64,000 bases of DNA from Cryptococcus deneoformans JEC21 (GCF_000091045.1 NC_006679.1:858781-922780); one strand, 5' to 3'; shown: positions 10,640 to 19,840, counted from the first letter of the stretch. Numbers and translations are program-made. Notes: generated from the sequence alone by a model not told the origin.

Positions 10640-13600
10640 CTATAATCGGTGTGTTGACTTATACTGATCAACAATCTCTGAAGCATTTTCTAGAGCGGTT
10701 TCGGGTTCCCAACTGTTGTGTTCGGCACTGTAGCCGAGCCACTTGATAAGGAATTGGCGGCGTTTTCGGTAAAATCGATGATCGAGGATGCACTCGACTT
10801 CGTATTCTAGGTCACCTTCGACTTCGATAGGTGATGGTGCGACTTGTGTTCGCCCTGGGATCTCATTCTCAATATATTTCTCAAGCAATTGGACGTGGAA
10901 GACGTCGTGGATACGCATTGATTTCGGCAACTCGAGGCGATACGCGTGGGAAGAAACGCGCGCGATAATGGTGTAGGGACCAAGATAGCGGTGATCTAAT
11001 TTCTTGGTGGGTCGTTTCGTTTTGATGTTACGGGCAGATAGCCAGACTTTGTCGCCGATAGTATATTCGGGAAGTGGGGCACGGTGCTTATCAAACTGTA
11101 GTGCTGCACTCTCTTGTGCTTTGGACATTTCTATCTTGAGGTGTTCGTGGAGCTTGCTCAAGTCGGTGATGGAGGCTCTGGCAGGTGGGCTGAAAATAGG
11201 AACGTTGTCATCGGGGGTAAACGATGCCCTGGGATGGTACCCTTTGTTGGCAAAGAAGGGGGACATGGTAGTGGACGAATGGGGCGTATTGTTGTAAGTG
11301 AATTCCGCAACTGGGAGTAGCGGTGCCCATTCCTTTTGCTTATAATCGGTATAAAGGCGCAGATATTGTTCTAAGACCTGGTTCACTCGTTCGGTTTGTC
11401 CATCTGTTTCTGGGTGAAAAGCTGTACTGAGTTCTAACTCGATGTGTAGGAGTTGTGTGAATGCTCGCCAAAAGCGGGATGTGAATTCAGATCCACGATC
11501 TGATACAATACTGGTCGGAATCCCATGCTTGGAGAAGACGTGGGTGACATATAATTGGGCGAGTTCCTCGGCGTTGAGGCTAGTCATTGTGGGGATAAAG
11601 ATAGCCATCTTGGTGAGTCGGTCTACGATCACAAGGATGGTGTTGTAGCCGTGTGATGGGGGAAGTTGTTCAATGAGGTCCATCGATACAGATGACCAGG
11701 GATATGGGGGAATGGGTAGAGACTTGAGTTCGCCATAGGGCTGATGACGTCTTGTCTTAGTTCTGCAACAAAGATCGCAGGAATCAATGTAGTGATTGAC
11801 GAAGCCTTTTAGGCCTGGCCACCAGTAATGGCGTCGGATGAGTTGGATAGTCTTGCGTCGTCCGGGATGCCCACTAGTGAGTGCATCATGGCATTCTTTC
11901 GTGACGAGGGTGCGTAGCTCGTTATTGGCTGGGACATAGAATGATTCGCCATATCTGAGGAGTCCTTCATCGTCTCGAGTATATGGGTGAGCTTCGGAGG
12001 GATGGTTGGCTTTGTCCAAGAATGGTTTTGCTGATTCATCGGTTTCTAGACCGGTTTTCAACAATGACTTGATGGGCGAAGATATTTCCAACCGATCGAG
12101 TCCGGTTGTGGCAGTACCCAAGTACTGTCCAGGGCGAAGGAGAGTCTGGAAATTCTGAGGATTGGCAGCAGTAGTAAGGCTGGAGCCTTTCTCGAGTGGA
12201 TGATAATCATGTCTTCGGGTGAGTGCGTCAGGCTTTGTGCCTTGTACGCCTGGTCGGTAGATGATATTGAAGTCAAAGTCGGCTAGGAGTTCAGACCATC
12301 GCGCCTGTCGTCGATTGAGTTGCTTGGTAGTCATAAAGTACTCCAGGCTTCTGTGGTCGGTGTAGACACGAATGGTTTCTCTAGCACCTTCGAAGTAATG
12401 TCGCCATTCTTTGAATGCTGAAACAATTGCTAACATTTCTTTGTCGTGAATAGGATAGTTTAACTCGGCAGGCAACATTTTGTGAGAGAAGAAAGCAACT
12501 GGTTCGAGTTTTTTGTCGATTTCATGTGATAAGATACCTGCGATGGCATAATCGGAGGCGTCGGTTTCAAGGATGAGTTGCTTGGTCGGATCGTAATGAC
12601 GTAGGAGATCAACAGAGGTGAAACTCTTTTTGAGTGCTTCGAAAGATGTTCGTTGAGGTTCTTCCCATACAAAGGGTAAGTCCTTCTTTGTCAAGTCGAT
12701 AAGAGGTTTGGCGATACTAGAGTAGTTCTTGATGAACCTTCGGTAGAAGTTACAGAACCCAAGGAAGGATTGGGTATCACGGAGATTGCGAGGTGTCGGC
12801 CATTCCGTGATAGACTTTACTTTCTTGGTGTCCATTGATAGACCTTGATCGCTGACAACGAAACCTAGGAACTCTACTGAGGTTTGATGGAACTCGCACT
12901 TTGAAGCTTTGGCATATAACTGGGTTTGGCGGAGGCGATCTAGGACTTGTATGACGTGTGACTGGTGAGTCTCCAAGTCTGGGCTGTAGATGAGGATGTC
13001 GTCGAGGTAGATGATAACAAATATGTCTAGCAAGTCGCGGAAATTGTGGTTCATGAGATGTTGGAAGGATGCAGGGGCATTGGTGAGGCCAAACGGCATT
13101 ACCAAATATTCGAAATGCCCGTAGCGAGTACGGAAAGCTGTTTTCCATTCTTCGCCTGCCTTAATGCGAAGTAAATTGTAGGCTCCTCGCAGGTCGATCT
13201 TGGTGAATACTTTGGCTGATTTGAGTCGATCTAGGAGCTCGGCGATCAATGGTAGAGGATAGCGATTCTTGATGGTGATCTTGTTGATTCCCCGGTAATC
13301 GACACACATCCTAAGCGATCCATCTTTCTTTTTGACAAAGAGTATGGGTGCTCCGGCTGGTGATTCGGACGGTCGGATAAAACCTTTCTTAAGATTCTCA
13401 TCAAGGTATTCGCGGAGAGCTTCAAGTTCTGTTTCGGAGAGATTGTATATGGGACCAAAAGGTGGGTTCTTTCCTTCTTCGAGAGGGATATGGTGGTCGA
13501 AAGACCTATGTTCTGGGAGTGTATCGGCGCTTTTCTTGTCGAATACATCTAGATATTGATGGTATTCTTTAGGTACTATTTCGGCATCGGTGTTTTCTTT

Positions 13601-14209
13601 TGGAGGTTTGTCATTGGTGATGACCATGGCTAAGTTGGCACTCGTCGTCTGTGATACAGGTGGGTGTATGGAAAGTGTTTCCCAGCTGATGGACGGATTG
13701 TGCTCTTGTAACCAGGTGATCCCTAAGACGATGGGATAGGAGCCGATGTCGGTTATGAGGAGTCGGAGTAAGGTGTGTCCGAATGGTTTCTGGAAGTTGA
13801 CCAGGATGTTGGCTTCTTCTTCAATTATAGTTCGCTGACCCGCAGCGTTGAATAGGTATAATGGGATCGAATCTTCTATTTTCGTGGTTTTGAGGTTAAA
13901 GGTCTGGACGAATCTTTTGTCGATGAAGTTTGTAGAGGCACCGGAATCGATTAAAGCTTGATAAACATTGTTGTGAAAGAGAAAGTCGATTGTGAGTTGG
14001 TTTTTGTTGTTTTTGTTATTATCTTTGAGAGTTTGGAGATATTCGCAGGAGTCTGTATTGGCCGGTTTGATAGTACGCTCTTGTTCCCGGCTACCTTCTT
14101 CGACTTTGGCAGACAAGAGCATATCTAATTTTTTGAAGGGAGAGTAGTATTGGATTGTTGCGAGGGGACCGCTGGGCACTTTGCGACTTGATGGTTTTTG
14201 TCGGCGCAA
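10640..14209 (-). CDS. Element C Pol polyprotein with C-terminal chromodomain
   Basis: This is a 1,189-codon frame on -, read in the -1 frame relative to gag and overlapping its end. Domains in order are: aspartic protease (ALIDSGASTNFID), RT (LRMCVDYRGINKI, catalytic IYLDDILIYS), RNase H (LETDASDYAIAGIL, VYTDHRSLEYF), integrase zinc finger (H...H...CDLCCRTK), DDE core (SMDLIEQLPPS, IVSDRGSEFTS, HPETDGQTERVNQ) and a chromodomain near the end (VECILDHRFYRKRRQFLIKW, WEPETALENASEIV). The chromodomain would direct integration to heterochromatin in chromoviruses. No lesions were seen; the protein looks competent. Confidence 0.95.
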   Translation of the reverse strand: MRRQKPSSRKVPSGPLATIQYYSPFKKLDMLLSAKVEEGSREQERTIKPANTDSCEYLQTLKDNNKNNKNQLTIDFLFHNNVYQALIDSGASTNFIDKRFVQTFNLKTTKIEDSIPLYLFNAAGQRTIIEEEANILVNFQKPFGHTLLRLLITDIGSYPIVLGITWLQEHNPSISWETLSIHPPVSQTTSANLAMVITNDKPPKENTDAEIVPKEYHQYLDVFDKKSADTLPEHRSFDHHIPLEEGKNPPFGPIYNLSETELEALREYLDENLKKGFIRPSESPAGAPILFVKKKDGSLRMCVDYRGINKITIKNRYPLPLIAELLDRLKSAKVFTKIDLRGAYNLLRIKAGEEWKTAFRTRYGHFEYLVMPFGLTNAPASFQHLMNHNFRDLLDIFVIIYLDDILIYSPDLETHQSHVIQVLDRLRQTQLYAKASKCEFHQTSVEFLGFVVSDQGLSMDTKKVKSITEWPTPRNLRDTQSFLGFCNFYRRFIKNYSSIAKPLIDLTKKDLPFVWEEPQRTSFEALKKSFTSVDLLRHYDPTKQLILETDASDYAIAGILSHEIDKKLEPVAFFSHKMLPAELNYPIHDKEMLAIVSAFKEWRHYFEGARETIRVYTDHRSLEYFMTTKQLNRRQARWSELLADFDFNIIYRPGVQGTKPDALTRRHDYHPLEKGSSLTTAANPQNFQTLLRPGQYLGTATTGLDRLEISSPIKSLLKTGLETDESAKPFLDKANHPSEAHPYTRDDEGLLRYGESFYVPANNELRTLVTKECHDALTSGHPGRRKTIQLIRRHYWWPGLKGFVNHYIDSCDLCCRTKTRRHQPYGELKSLPIPPYPWSSVSMDLIEQLPPSHGYNTILVIVDRLTKMAIFIPTMTSLNAEELAQLYVTHVFSKHGIPTSIVSDRGSEFTSRFWRAFTQLLHIELELSTAFHPETDGQTERVNQVLEQYLRLYTDYKQKEWAPLLPVAEFTYNNTPHSSTTMSPFFANKGYHPRASFTPDDNVPIFSPPARASITDLSKLHEHLKIEMSKAQESAALQFDKHRAPLPEYTIGDKVWLSARNIKTKRPTKKLDHRYLGPYTIIARVSSHAYRLELPKSMRIHDVFHVQLLEKYIENEIPGRTQVAPSPIEVEGDLEYEVECILDHRFYRKRRQFLIKWLGYSAEHNSWEPETALENASEIVDQYKSTHRL

Positions 14210-15426
14210 TAGAGGCAGAGGTTATGATCCTTTCGCCTCTGATATTCTTCTGGAGTCAGACGTCCACGTCTGGTTATCCTAGCTGAACTTGGGACAAATG
14301 CAGCCCTCAGGTTGACTGCCGGCGTCACCTCTTTATTGAAGGTGGTGTTGGTAGTGGTAGACCTTATCGGCGTGCTATTCGCCGCAGAGAAGCGTCTGAA
14401 ATTGTTGGGGTGGTTGTTATTGTAAGAGGTGCGGGTGTAGTCGCTTCGGGTGGCGTTGAAAAGCGCCTTTGGTTGCTGGTCTCGCTTTGCTAATACCCGT
14501 TCATATCGACGGCTGTCGATGCGGATTGCCATGTCTTGGAGGTTCTTGAATGACTTGGCTTTGGGTAGTCTGGCAAGTTCGTCTTTGATGTCATCCTTCA
14601 AGCCCTTGTAGAAGCAAGCCTTCTTCGCTTCGTCGTTCCACTGAACCAAGGTGGCATAACGCATAAAGGTTGCGAGGTATGAGGATACAGAACCTTGCTG
14701 ACGAACAGTGTTTAGTTGTCGTTCTGCTGTCTGTTCTTCGTCTGGATCTCCGAAGTTCTTCCTTAATTCGGCACAAAATTTCTTGAAGTCCAGCATAAAC
14801 TTGGGCTGGGGATCGATGGTTACGAAGGGTTGGAACCATAAGAATGGGGTATCTCGGAGGAAAGATCCGGCGTATAGGACTTTGGAGGTCTCGGTAGGGA
14901 AACGAGAAGGTTGGAGGGTAATCACCATTGTCACTTGAGTGATAAAGGTTGAGAGCTTGGTATACTGCCCATGGTAGTACTCGGGTTGGGATACCTTCGG
15001 TTCTTGAGGTCTACTGGAGGGTACTGAGGTGCGTTGTCGGCTGTATTCCCTTTTAACTTCTGGGTATGGTGTTTGCGCTGACAGGTCGCGGCTTGATCTA
15101 GGTTCTTCGTCTTCTTCATCCAATTCTTGTTCGTTTTCGCCCTCATTATCATCGCTATTATCCAACATCTGTCGTTCGACTTTGCTCTCTTCCAACTTAT
15201 GCGTCAACTCTTCCTTCTGTTGCTCAAGTCTTGCAATATGGTTGCGCATCATCTCGAGTTGGGTTTGGGTGTCGTTTGATGTGTTGTCGGCGGTAAATGG
15301 ATCGGATTGAGGATTGGTGTTGAATGAACCCGCGGGATTGTGGTCGTCATCGAGGGTATGTTCTACTTCCTTGCCTTTTTCGACCTTTTCCACAGCTCGA
15401 CCACTACGAGTGGATGGACCTGACAT
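14125..15426 (-). CDS. Element C Gag
   Basis: This 433-residue protein starts at the ATG at 15424-15426. An acidic coiled-coil-like N-terminal part (about residues 55-110) is followed by a gypsy-type capsid region and a basic linker. Close to the C-terminus is a classic Cys-x2-Cys-x4-His-x4-Cys zinc knuckle (CLYCADKNHQVAKC). The stop TAG at 14125-14127 directly follows a slippery heptamer. Its function is assembly of the virus-like particle and packaging of element RNA. Confidence 0.93.
   Translation of the reverse strand: MSGPSTRSGRAVEKVEKGKEVEHTLDDDHNPAGSFNTNPQSDPFTADNTSNDTQTQLEMMRNHIARLEQQKEELTHKLEESKVERQMLDNSDDNEGENEQELDEEDEEPRSSRDLSAQTPYPEVKREYSRQRTSVPSSRPQEPKVSQPEYYHGQYTKLSTFITQVTMVITLQPSRFPTETSKVLYAGSFLRDTPFLWFQPFVTIDPQPKFMLDFKKFCAELRKNFGDPDEEQTAERQLNTVRQQGSVSSYLATFMRYATLVQWNDEAKKACFYKGLKDDIKDELARLPKAKSFKNLQDMAIRIDSRRYERVLAKRDQQPKALFNATRSDYTRTSYNNNHPNNFRRFSAANSTPIRSTTTNTTFNKEVTPAVNLRAAFVPSSARITRRGRLTPEEYQRRKDHNLCLYCADKNHQVAKCPAVPSQQSNTTLPSKN
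14128..14134 (-). promoter_or_regulatory. Predicted -1 ribosomal frameshift site between gag and pol
   Basis: On - the gag codons TCA AAA AAT TAG contain the heptamer A AAA AAT, of the X XXY YYZ form, ending one codon before the gag stop. Slipping back one base reads AAA AAA TTA GAT, which is the pol frame (KKLD). Pol has no other evident start. This is an inference from the sequence pattern; no downstream pseudoknot was worked out. Confidence 0.75.
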
Positions 15427-15573
15427 GATATAGGATATGGTATACGAAGTGGTGGTATGAGGTTATAGGTGGCTGAGGTTGTTGATGAAGTTGTTGATGA
15501 AGTTGTATAAGGGTATACGTATGTGTCGAAGGTAAAAGGTACTTGAAGTCTATACCAACCAACCACAAGTGTG
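15427..15573 (-). other. Element C 5' leader
   Basis: This short untranslated leader lies between the primer-binding site and the gag start. It holds a GTTGATGAAGTT-type duplication (about 15477-15506) and no ORF of note. Confidence 0.6.
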
Positions 15574-15587
15574 GAAGATCAATATTT
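15574..15587 (-). other. Self-complementary primer-binding site of element C
   Basis: Two bases inside the 5' LTR, the - strand reads AAATATTGATCTTC. The same LTR contains its exact reverse complement GAAGATCAATATTT (- strand, 15858 down to 15845), about 34 bases after a TATATAAAGGGG box, so probably at the 5' end of the RNA. Tf1/sushi-type retrotransposons prime reverse transcription by folding the RNA 5' end onto such a site instead of using a tRNA. Confidence 0.7.
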
Positions 15588-15589
15588 AC

Positions 15590-16130
15590 TGTTACGACTC
15601 GTCCCCAACAAGGTCCGGCCTTGGAGACGAGATAGAAAGCCGTAGTTTAACTAAGCAATGAGATATATGTATGATATACCTCTTGACACTTGTCTGTTGG
15701 CGTATGGTATAGGGCAGAGGTATATTCGCTTGGGAAGATCAGGCAAGCTTATATACTAGTGGAGTAAGTTTATGTCGAAGGTGGTGCAAGGTAAGACGAG
15801 AGTGAGCACTGGGAGCTCGAGGACCTTTCGCAAAGTAACTTATGAAATATTGATCTTCGAGGGGAAGAAGATCAAGATCGAGGACAGAGCTCCCCTTTAT
15901 ATACTTCTACAGAAATCTATTTATATCCTTTGAGGTCCAGCTGGAGGTCCAGCTGGAGGTCCAGCTGGAGGTCCAACTGGAGGTCCAACTGGACGTCCAG
16001 TTCTTTTCTCAGAGGTCCAACTGGAGGTCCAGCTGGACCTTCTTATCTGAATCGGATCTTGCCTTCCTATTACGTAACTCCCTCCTATGATATCCATCTT
16101 ATCTCTTCTTCTTTGTGCAGGCTCGTGACA
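15590..16130 (-). repeat. Element C 5' LTR
   Basis: This 541-bp copy of the LTR at 9892-10420 has one extra 12-bp AGGTCCAGCTGG unit in the U3 repeat and one clear substitution (CTCAGAGG versus CTCGGAGG). It should hold the promoter of the element. Confidence 0.95.
15892..15903 (-). promoter_or_regulatory. TATA box in element C LTR
   Basis: TATATAAAGGGG on -. It is preceded upstream by the CAGCTG-containing 12-bp repeats and followed about 34 bases later by the proposed RNA 5' end. Confidence 0.6.
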
Positions 16131-16358
16131 AGTACCTTGCCTTCTCCTCTTGTTCCTATCAATTCTTCATCTTGTCTCCTTTACTAGTCGCTGATAGGAC
16201 ATAATCAGCATATGCATTTGGGATCTTGTTTGCTTCTCTCCAGTCCGAAGTTAAGCCTCGAGCCCTGCCAGCCCTAAGAGCCCACCAGTTCTCTCCAAGC
16301 CTTGTCCCTCCGAGCTAGCCCCAACAGTTCAGTGAAGGTCTATTGTCCGGACCTTACA
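16131..16358 (+). repeat. LTR fragment of the element A family
   Basis: The segment matches 4683-4910 almost exactly (about two differences, in TTGTCCCTCCGAGC). It starts abruptly at the end of the element C LTR and ends exactly where the right inverted repeat begins. The junction suggests recombination between elements rather than a simple insertion. Confidence 0.85.
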
Positions 16359-16403
16359 CATTTTTACATTTTTTAGAAGCATACTTATAACTATACAGGG
16401 GTG
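16359..16403 (-). repeat. Right terminal inverted repeat
   Basis: Perfect reverse complement of 8560-8604. It is followed by the second AGCTTATG target copy at 16404-16411. Confidence 0.95.
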
Positions 16404-17665
16404 AGCTTATGATGCCATTCTGAGAGAGTATCAGCCAGTTGAACAGGATAGGCATGGCCAGATGGATCTACCTGCAGGGAGTAGACACCATCTTTGAATG
16501 GGGCAGACAAGCAGACCTGGTTAGATTGATCAAAAAGTTCACCTTTACTGCTGCTGAATGCCCAGTGGAAACCAGATGGGACCTTGTTAACAGCAAGAAG
16601 GTTGCACTGGAGTTGGGGAACATGGAAGACTTGCTGAAGAGTGGTAGCTCCAATGGTCATAGTTCCCTGGCCAGCAACTGGAAGGATAGTGCCATTACCA
16701 ATCTTTACACTTCTGACAATTGTTGCTGGCCCATAGTTGTGAAATAAGTCTTTGTTGCTAACCATGTGGTGTGAAGCCCCTGAGTCCACTATGAAGGAGT
16801 TGTCATGGAAACAGGTTGTAGTTGCTGCTACAGCATGGAAGGTAGATGCCAGCTCCTCTGCCTTAGCAGACTCACCGGTACCCACCTTAGCCTGACCTGA
16901 CTGACTGTGGTTATTGCTGAACTTCCTGAGAGAGCAGTCTCTGGTATTGTGAGTAGGCACTTTATGGATACTGCACCATTTCTCAGTCCATTCCCTTGGC
17001 TTGGCCCTTCTATTGCTTTTGTTGCCTTGGGTGTGACTCTCCTGCACCCTGTTAGCCATTGCTACCTCCTCACTGGACCTCCTTGTCCACTCAGCTTGGA
17101 CTGCTGCCTGCACAGCCGAAGAGGTAAGTGGTTCCCTGAGCCAGAGAGTTTGCTTGACAGTGGTGAATGATTCTGGAAGAGCTAGGGTCATGGCATAGGC
17201 AAGCATTCGGTCCGAGAGGTTCTCACCACTGCTGTTGATCTGAGCATGGGCTGATCTGATTTCTGCCATGCGCTTGTTTGGGTCTTCTCCTTCAATGACA
17301 GGGGATATCCACATTTGTTGCAAAAGTTGAGCCTGTCTTGCGCCCACTGCTGCTGAGTACTGGGATTTGAGCTCCTCCCAGAGTGCTGAGCTGTCTGCTG
17401 TCTCTACAGATCGTATGTTGGCAGGGAGGGATGCCTGGACTTCTGGTGAGAGTGATTTGATAAGAAGGGCAAAAGCTTGCCTGGACCTCTTGTACTTCTC
17501 CTTGTCCTCTTTGGAGGACATGCTGTCAAGGCTGACTGGAGTACCAATCTCCAGGTCCTTGAGGATGAGAGATGTTTTGATAGATAGCTCCCATTCAGCA
17601 TAGTTCTGGGGGCCAGTTAAGATGACCCCCTGGTAGGATGTGTTGTTGTCTGTATTGTTGGACAT
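16404..17665 (-). pseudogene. Ty1/copia Gag and protease (separated from Pol by insertion)
   Basis: The - frame starts at the ATG at 17663-17665. It gives a copia Gag (UBN2-like; GPQNYAEWELSIKTSL), a Cys-x2-His-x4-His-x4-Cys zinc motif (CSIHKVPTHNTRDC), the aspartic protease (FIVDSGASHHM) and the start of the GAG-pre-integrase domain (SEWHHKL). There the DNA transposon end adds three foreign codons and a stop (about 16391). The remainder of the polyprotein is at 5730-8559. Confidence 0.92.
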
Positions 17666-17944
17666 GATGTGTGTGTAGCTTTCAGAGCTCTATAGGAGAA
17701 GTGAGAGTTGTGTTCTTTGTAATAGAGATAAAGAGACGTCCAGGTTGTACTTAGCTAACGCAAGGCAAGTTTGCTTGTGCACTAGGCGCAGTGACTTGCC
17801 ACTGGGGGGCACCAGATTTTCTCACCACTTGTTGGTATCAAGCAGTACCTGTGGTACTAATGCAATAGTGACCTGCAGGATTTGTGTTGGTTGACTGATG
17901 TGTTTGCTAGAGTCTAGTGCTGTTAAGCAGCAAGGCTCATAACC
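17666..17944 (-). other. Ty1/copia leader and primer-binding region
   Basis: This is the untranslated leader between the 5' LTR and gag. Directly inside the LTR the - strand reads GGTTATGAGCCTTG, resembling the TGGTATCAGAGCC-type initiator-tRNA primer site of many copia elements but not identical to it. Confidence 0.55.
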
Positions 17945-18200
17945 TGTCAGATGTAGAGTTGTCTAGAGAGAGCTTGAGCACATGGTGCCGATTGCCAGAG
18001 ATGTCTAAGTTGCATGAAAACTATTCTACAATCCTTTTTCTTTATTTGTTTCAATACCACAAGTGTTCTAACTTATGTAATTTGATCTTCCCTTCTTCCC
18101 ATGCCTCCACCAGCATTTCCCATGCCTCCACCAGCATTTCCCATGCCTCCACCAGCAATTCCCATGCCTCCAGATCCAGGTTGGATCAATCATTCTGACA
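17945..18200 (-). repeat. Ty1/copia 5' LTR (right copy)
   Basis: This 256-bp repeat is the partner of 5506-5740, with one extra 21-bp CCATGCCTCCACCAGC unit. The external flanks (GGTAC on the left, GTAGA on the right) do not form a 5-bp target duplication. Confidence 0.92.
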
Positions 18201-19283
18201 GTAGACTACTTCAGAGCGATGGTGTCGGTTAGCCTGTATCGCCATGCGGTGCTTGGAGAGGAGTAGATTATCGCATGCCTCAGTGAGCGAGAGGTCGGTG
18301 CGATCAGCAGCGAGAGTCCATTCGGCCCGCGTAGGAAGAGACGCCTGGATGAAGGAGGGAGGTCGGGGAAGACTAGGAAGAGTATGTAGTCGGCGACCAA
18401 AGACCAGTTGTGCGGGAGAGAAACCTGTAGAGTGTCTGACGGTATTGTTCATTGCTTGGGAAACACGAGGAAGGTATTTAGCCCAAGATTTGCCATGTCG
18501 GTCCACCCAACTACGAAGGAGTTGAACCACTGTCTTGTTCGTATGCTCAGATGCGCCGTCAGTCTGGGGATGGAAGGCCGTGGACATCTTGAGCTTCACA
18601 TTTTGTTTCTCCCATAGTGTTGTCCAGAATCGCGAGGTAAACAGTGTATCACGATCAGAAGTAATCGAGAGCGGCAAACCATAACAAGACACCCATCGCT
18701 CCCAAACCAGGATGGCAAGATCCCGCGCATTGATCGTGGTGGAGCAGGCGACCAGTTCAATGAACCCCGTTAGCCTATCCATGATCGTGAGGAGATAGTC
18801 ATATCCGCCAGAAGGAGGAAGCGGTCCAATGAAATCCATAGCGATGTCGTCAAATTTGTCACGCGGGACCGGGAGAGGATGGAGTGGACCAACCAGCTTC
18901 ATCGTAGGTGCATTCACCTGTTGACATGAGTGACATGCCCGGACAAACTCATGGACATCCCTAGACATCATTTCCCAGAAGTAACCGCTCCGGAGTATCT
19001 CCATTGTCTTCTCTAATCCCAGATGGCCAGCCGTCCCCTCATGTGCTTGCTGCATGAGATCTTCATGAAGGTTATTAACATCCAGGATGCTGTGAGGGAA
19101 TGAGGAGAACAATAAGGAGGATGGGGATGAAGAGAACAATAAGCAGTTGGGGAAGTAGTTTTGGAGAACCGAGGAGAGGAAGAAGACAAGAGGAAGAGCA
19201 GGAGGACTGTGTGAGGTGTTAGGGAAGAGAGAGGTACTAGTGGAGGGGACAGGGAAATGTGGGAAAGCTGAGTGTAGAGTCAA
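18201..19283 (-). pseudogene. Ty3/gypsy integrase fragment
   Basis: The - frame encodes a complete-looking integrase: zinc-binding segment (AHEGTAGHLGLEKT...CHSCQQ), then the DDE core (AMDFIGPLPPSGGYDYLLTI, ITSDRDTLF, HPQTDGASEHTNK). It ends at the copia LTR. The first 65 codons are a low-complexity Ser/Phe/Pro stretch from a purine-rich tract. It lies in the opposite orientation to the gypsy RT fragment at 4911-5505 on the other side of the copia element, so the two are not simply one element split by copia. Confidence 0.85.
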
Positions 19284-19305
19284 TAATAATCCTAAGAACT
19301 ACTCT

Positions 19306-19600
19306 GCCCAGTCAGTAAATGGTTAGAAGAAGCAAGAAAGAAACACCCACCAAATACCTGAAAGACTGCAACAAGGGAAGCTCTCTTCCTGGAGGATGGA
19401 GAAAAGAAGAGAAGAGTCTGGAAGGATCTGTGCTTCTCAGTTTGGGGTGTTTGGGAACAGCATGGTAAAAGCAGAATTAAAAAAGGAATAAAAGAAGAAC
19501 TAGAATCAAATCAGCACATGATCAATAACAGAGAAACCATGCAAGGGTGCAGGGAACATTGGGAGCCTTACATAGACCCAGGTCTCTCCCTCTGCCTTGC
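19306..19600 (+). repeat. Diverged direct repeat, copy 1
   Basis: Shares ordered similarity with about 20540-20850: CAGTCARTAAA, then ACCCACC...ACCTGAA, GATCTRTG.CTTC, AAAAGGAATA, ACCATGCAAG and GGGAGCTTACA-like blocks in the same order. It may be one of two old LTRs or two copies of a non-coding repeat. Boundaries are approximate. Confidence 0.45.
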
Positions 19601-19840
19601 CCTTGTCCTCCCCCTCTTCCTTTCCCATTGCCCCTCAAGCTTTCAGTTGACTTTGAGATTTTTGGGGTCTTGGTTAGCTTGGGGGGTTCAGAGGTTCTGT
19701 CTTTGAAGAAGGCATGAGTGGTTTTGGATTGTTTTCTTCACCTCTGTTTGTCAGTCTTAATGGGCTTACAGATGATGATCAACTCACTTTTGGAGGTCCA
19801 TTCTTTGTTTTTGTTCTTTTTCTCCCTCTCATCAAGTACT

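Larger units (their letters stand above)
9892..16130 (-). mobile_element. Chromodomain Ty3/gypsy retrotransposon (element C), structurally complete
   Basis: On - the order is 5' LTR (15590-16130), primer-binding site, gag, pol (protease, RT, RNase H, integrase, chromodomain), polypurine tract and 3' LTR (9892-10420). Both ORFs are open and the LTRs differ by essentially one substitution plus one 12-bp repeat unit, which points to recent insertion. The expected 5-bp target duplication is missing: flanks are GGGGG (9887-9891) and AGTAC (16131-16135). A later recombination or deletion has probably altered one side. Confidence 0.9.
8560..16403. mobile_element. DNA transposon with 45-bp TIRs and 8-bp TSD (hAT/KDZ-like), carrying nested elements
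   Basis: The ends are 45-bp perfect inverted repeats (8560-8604 and 16359-16403) beginning CACCCCTGTATAG, flanked by the 8-bp duplication AGCTTATG. An 8-bp duplication is typical of hAT, P and KDZ-type transposons. The interior at 8605-9891 holds no recognisable transposase, so either this is a non-autonomous copy or the transposase was lost when the gypsy element C (9892-16130) and an LTR fragment (16131-16358) arrived. The superfamily is inferred only from TSD length and end structure. Confidence 0.8.
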
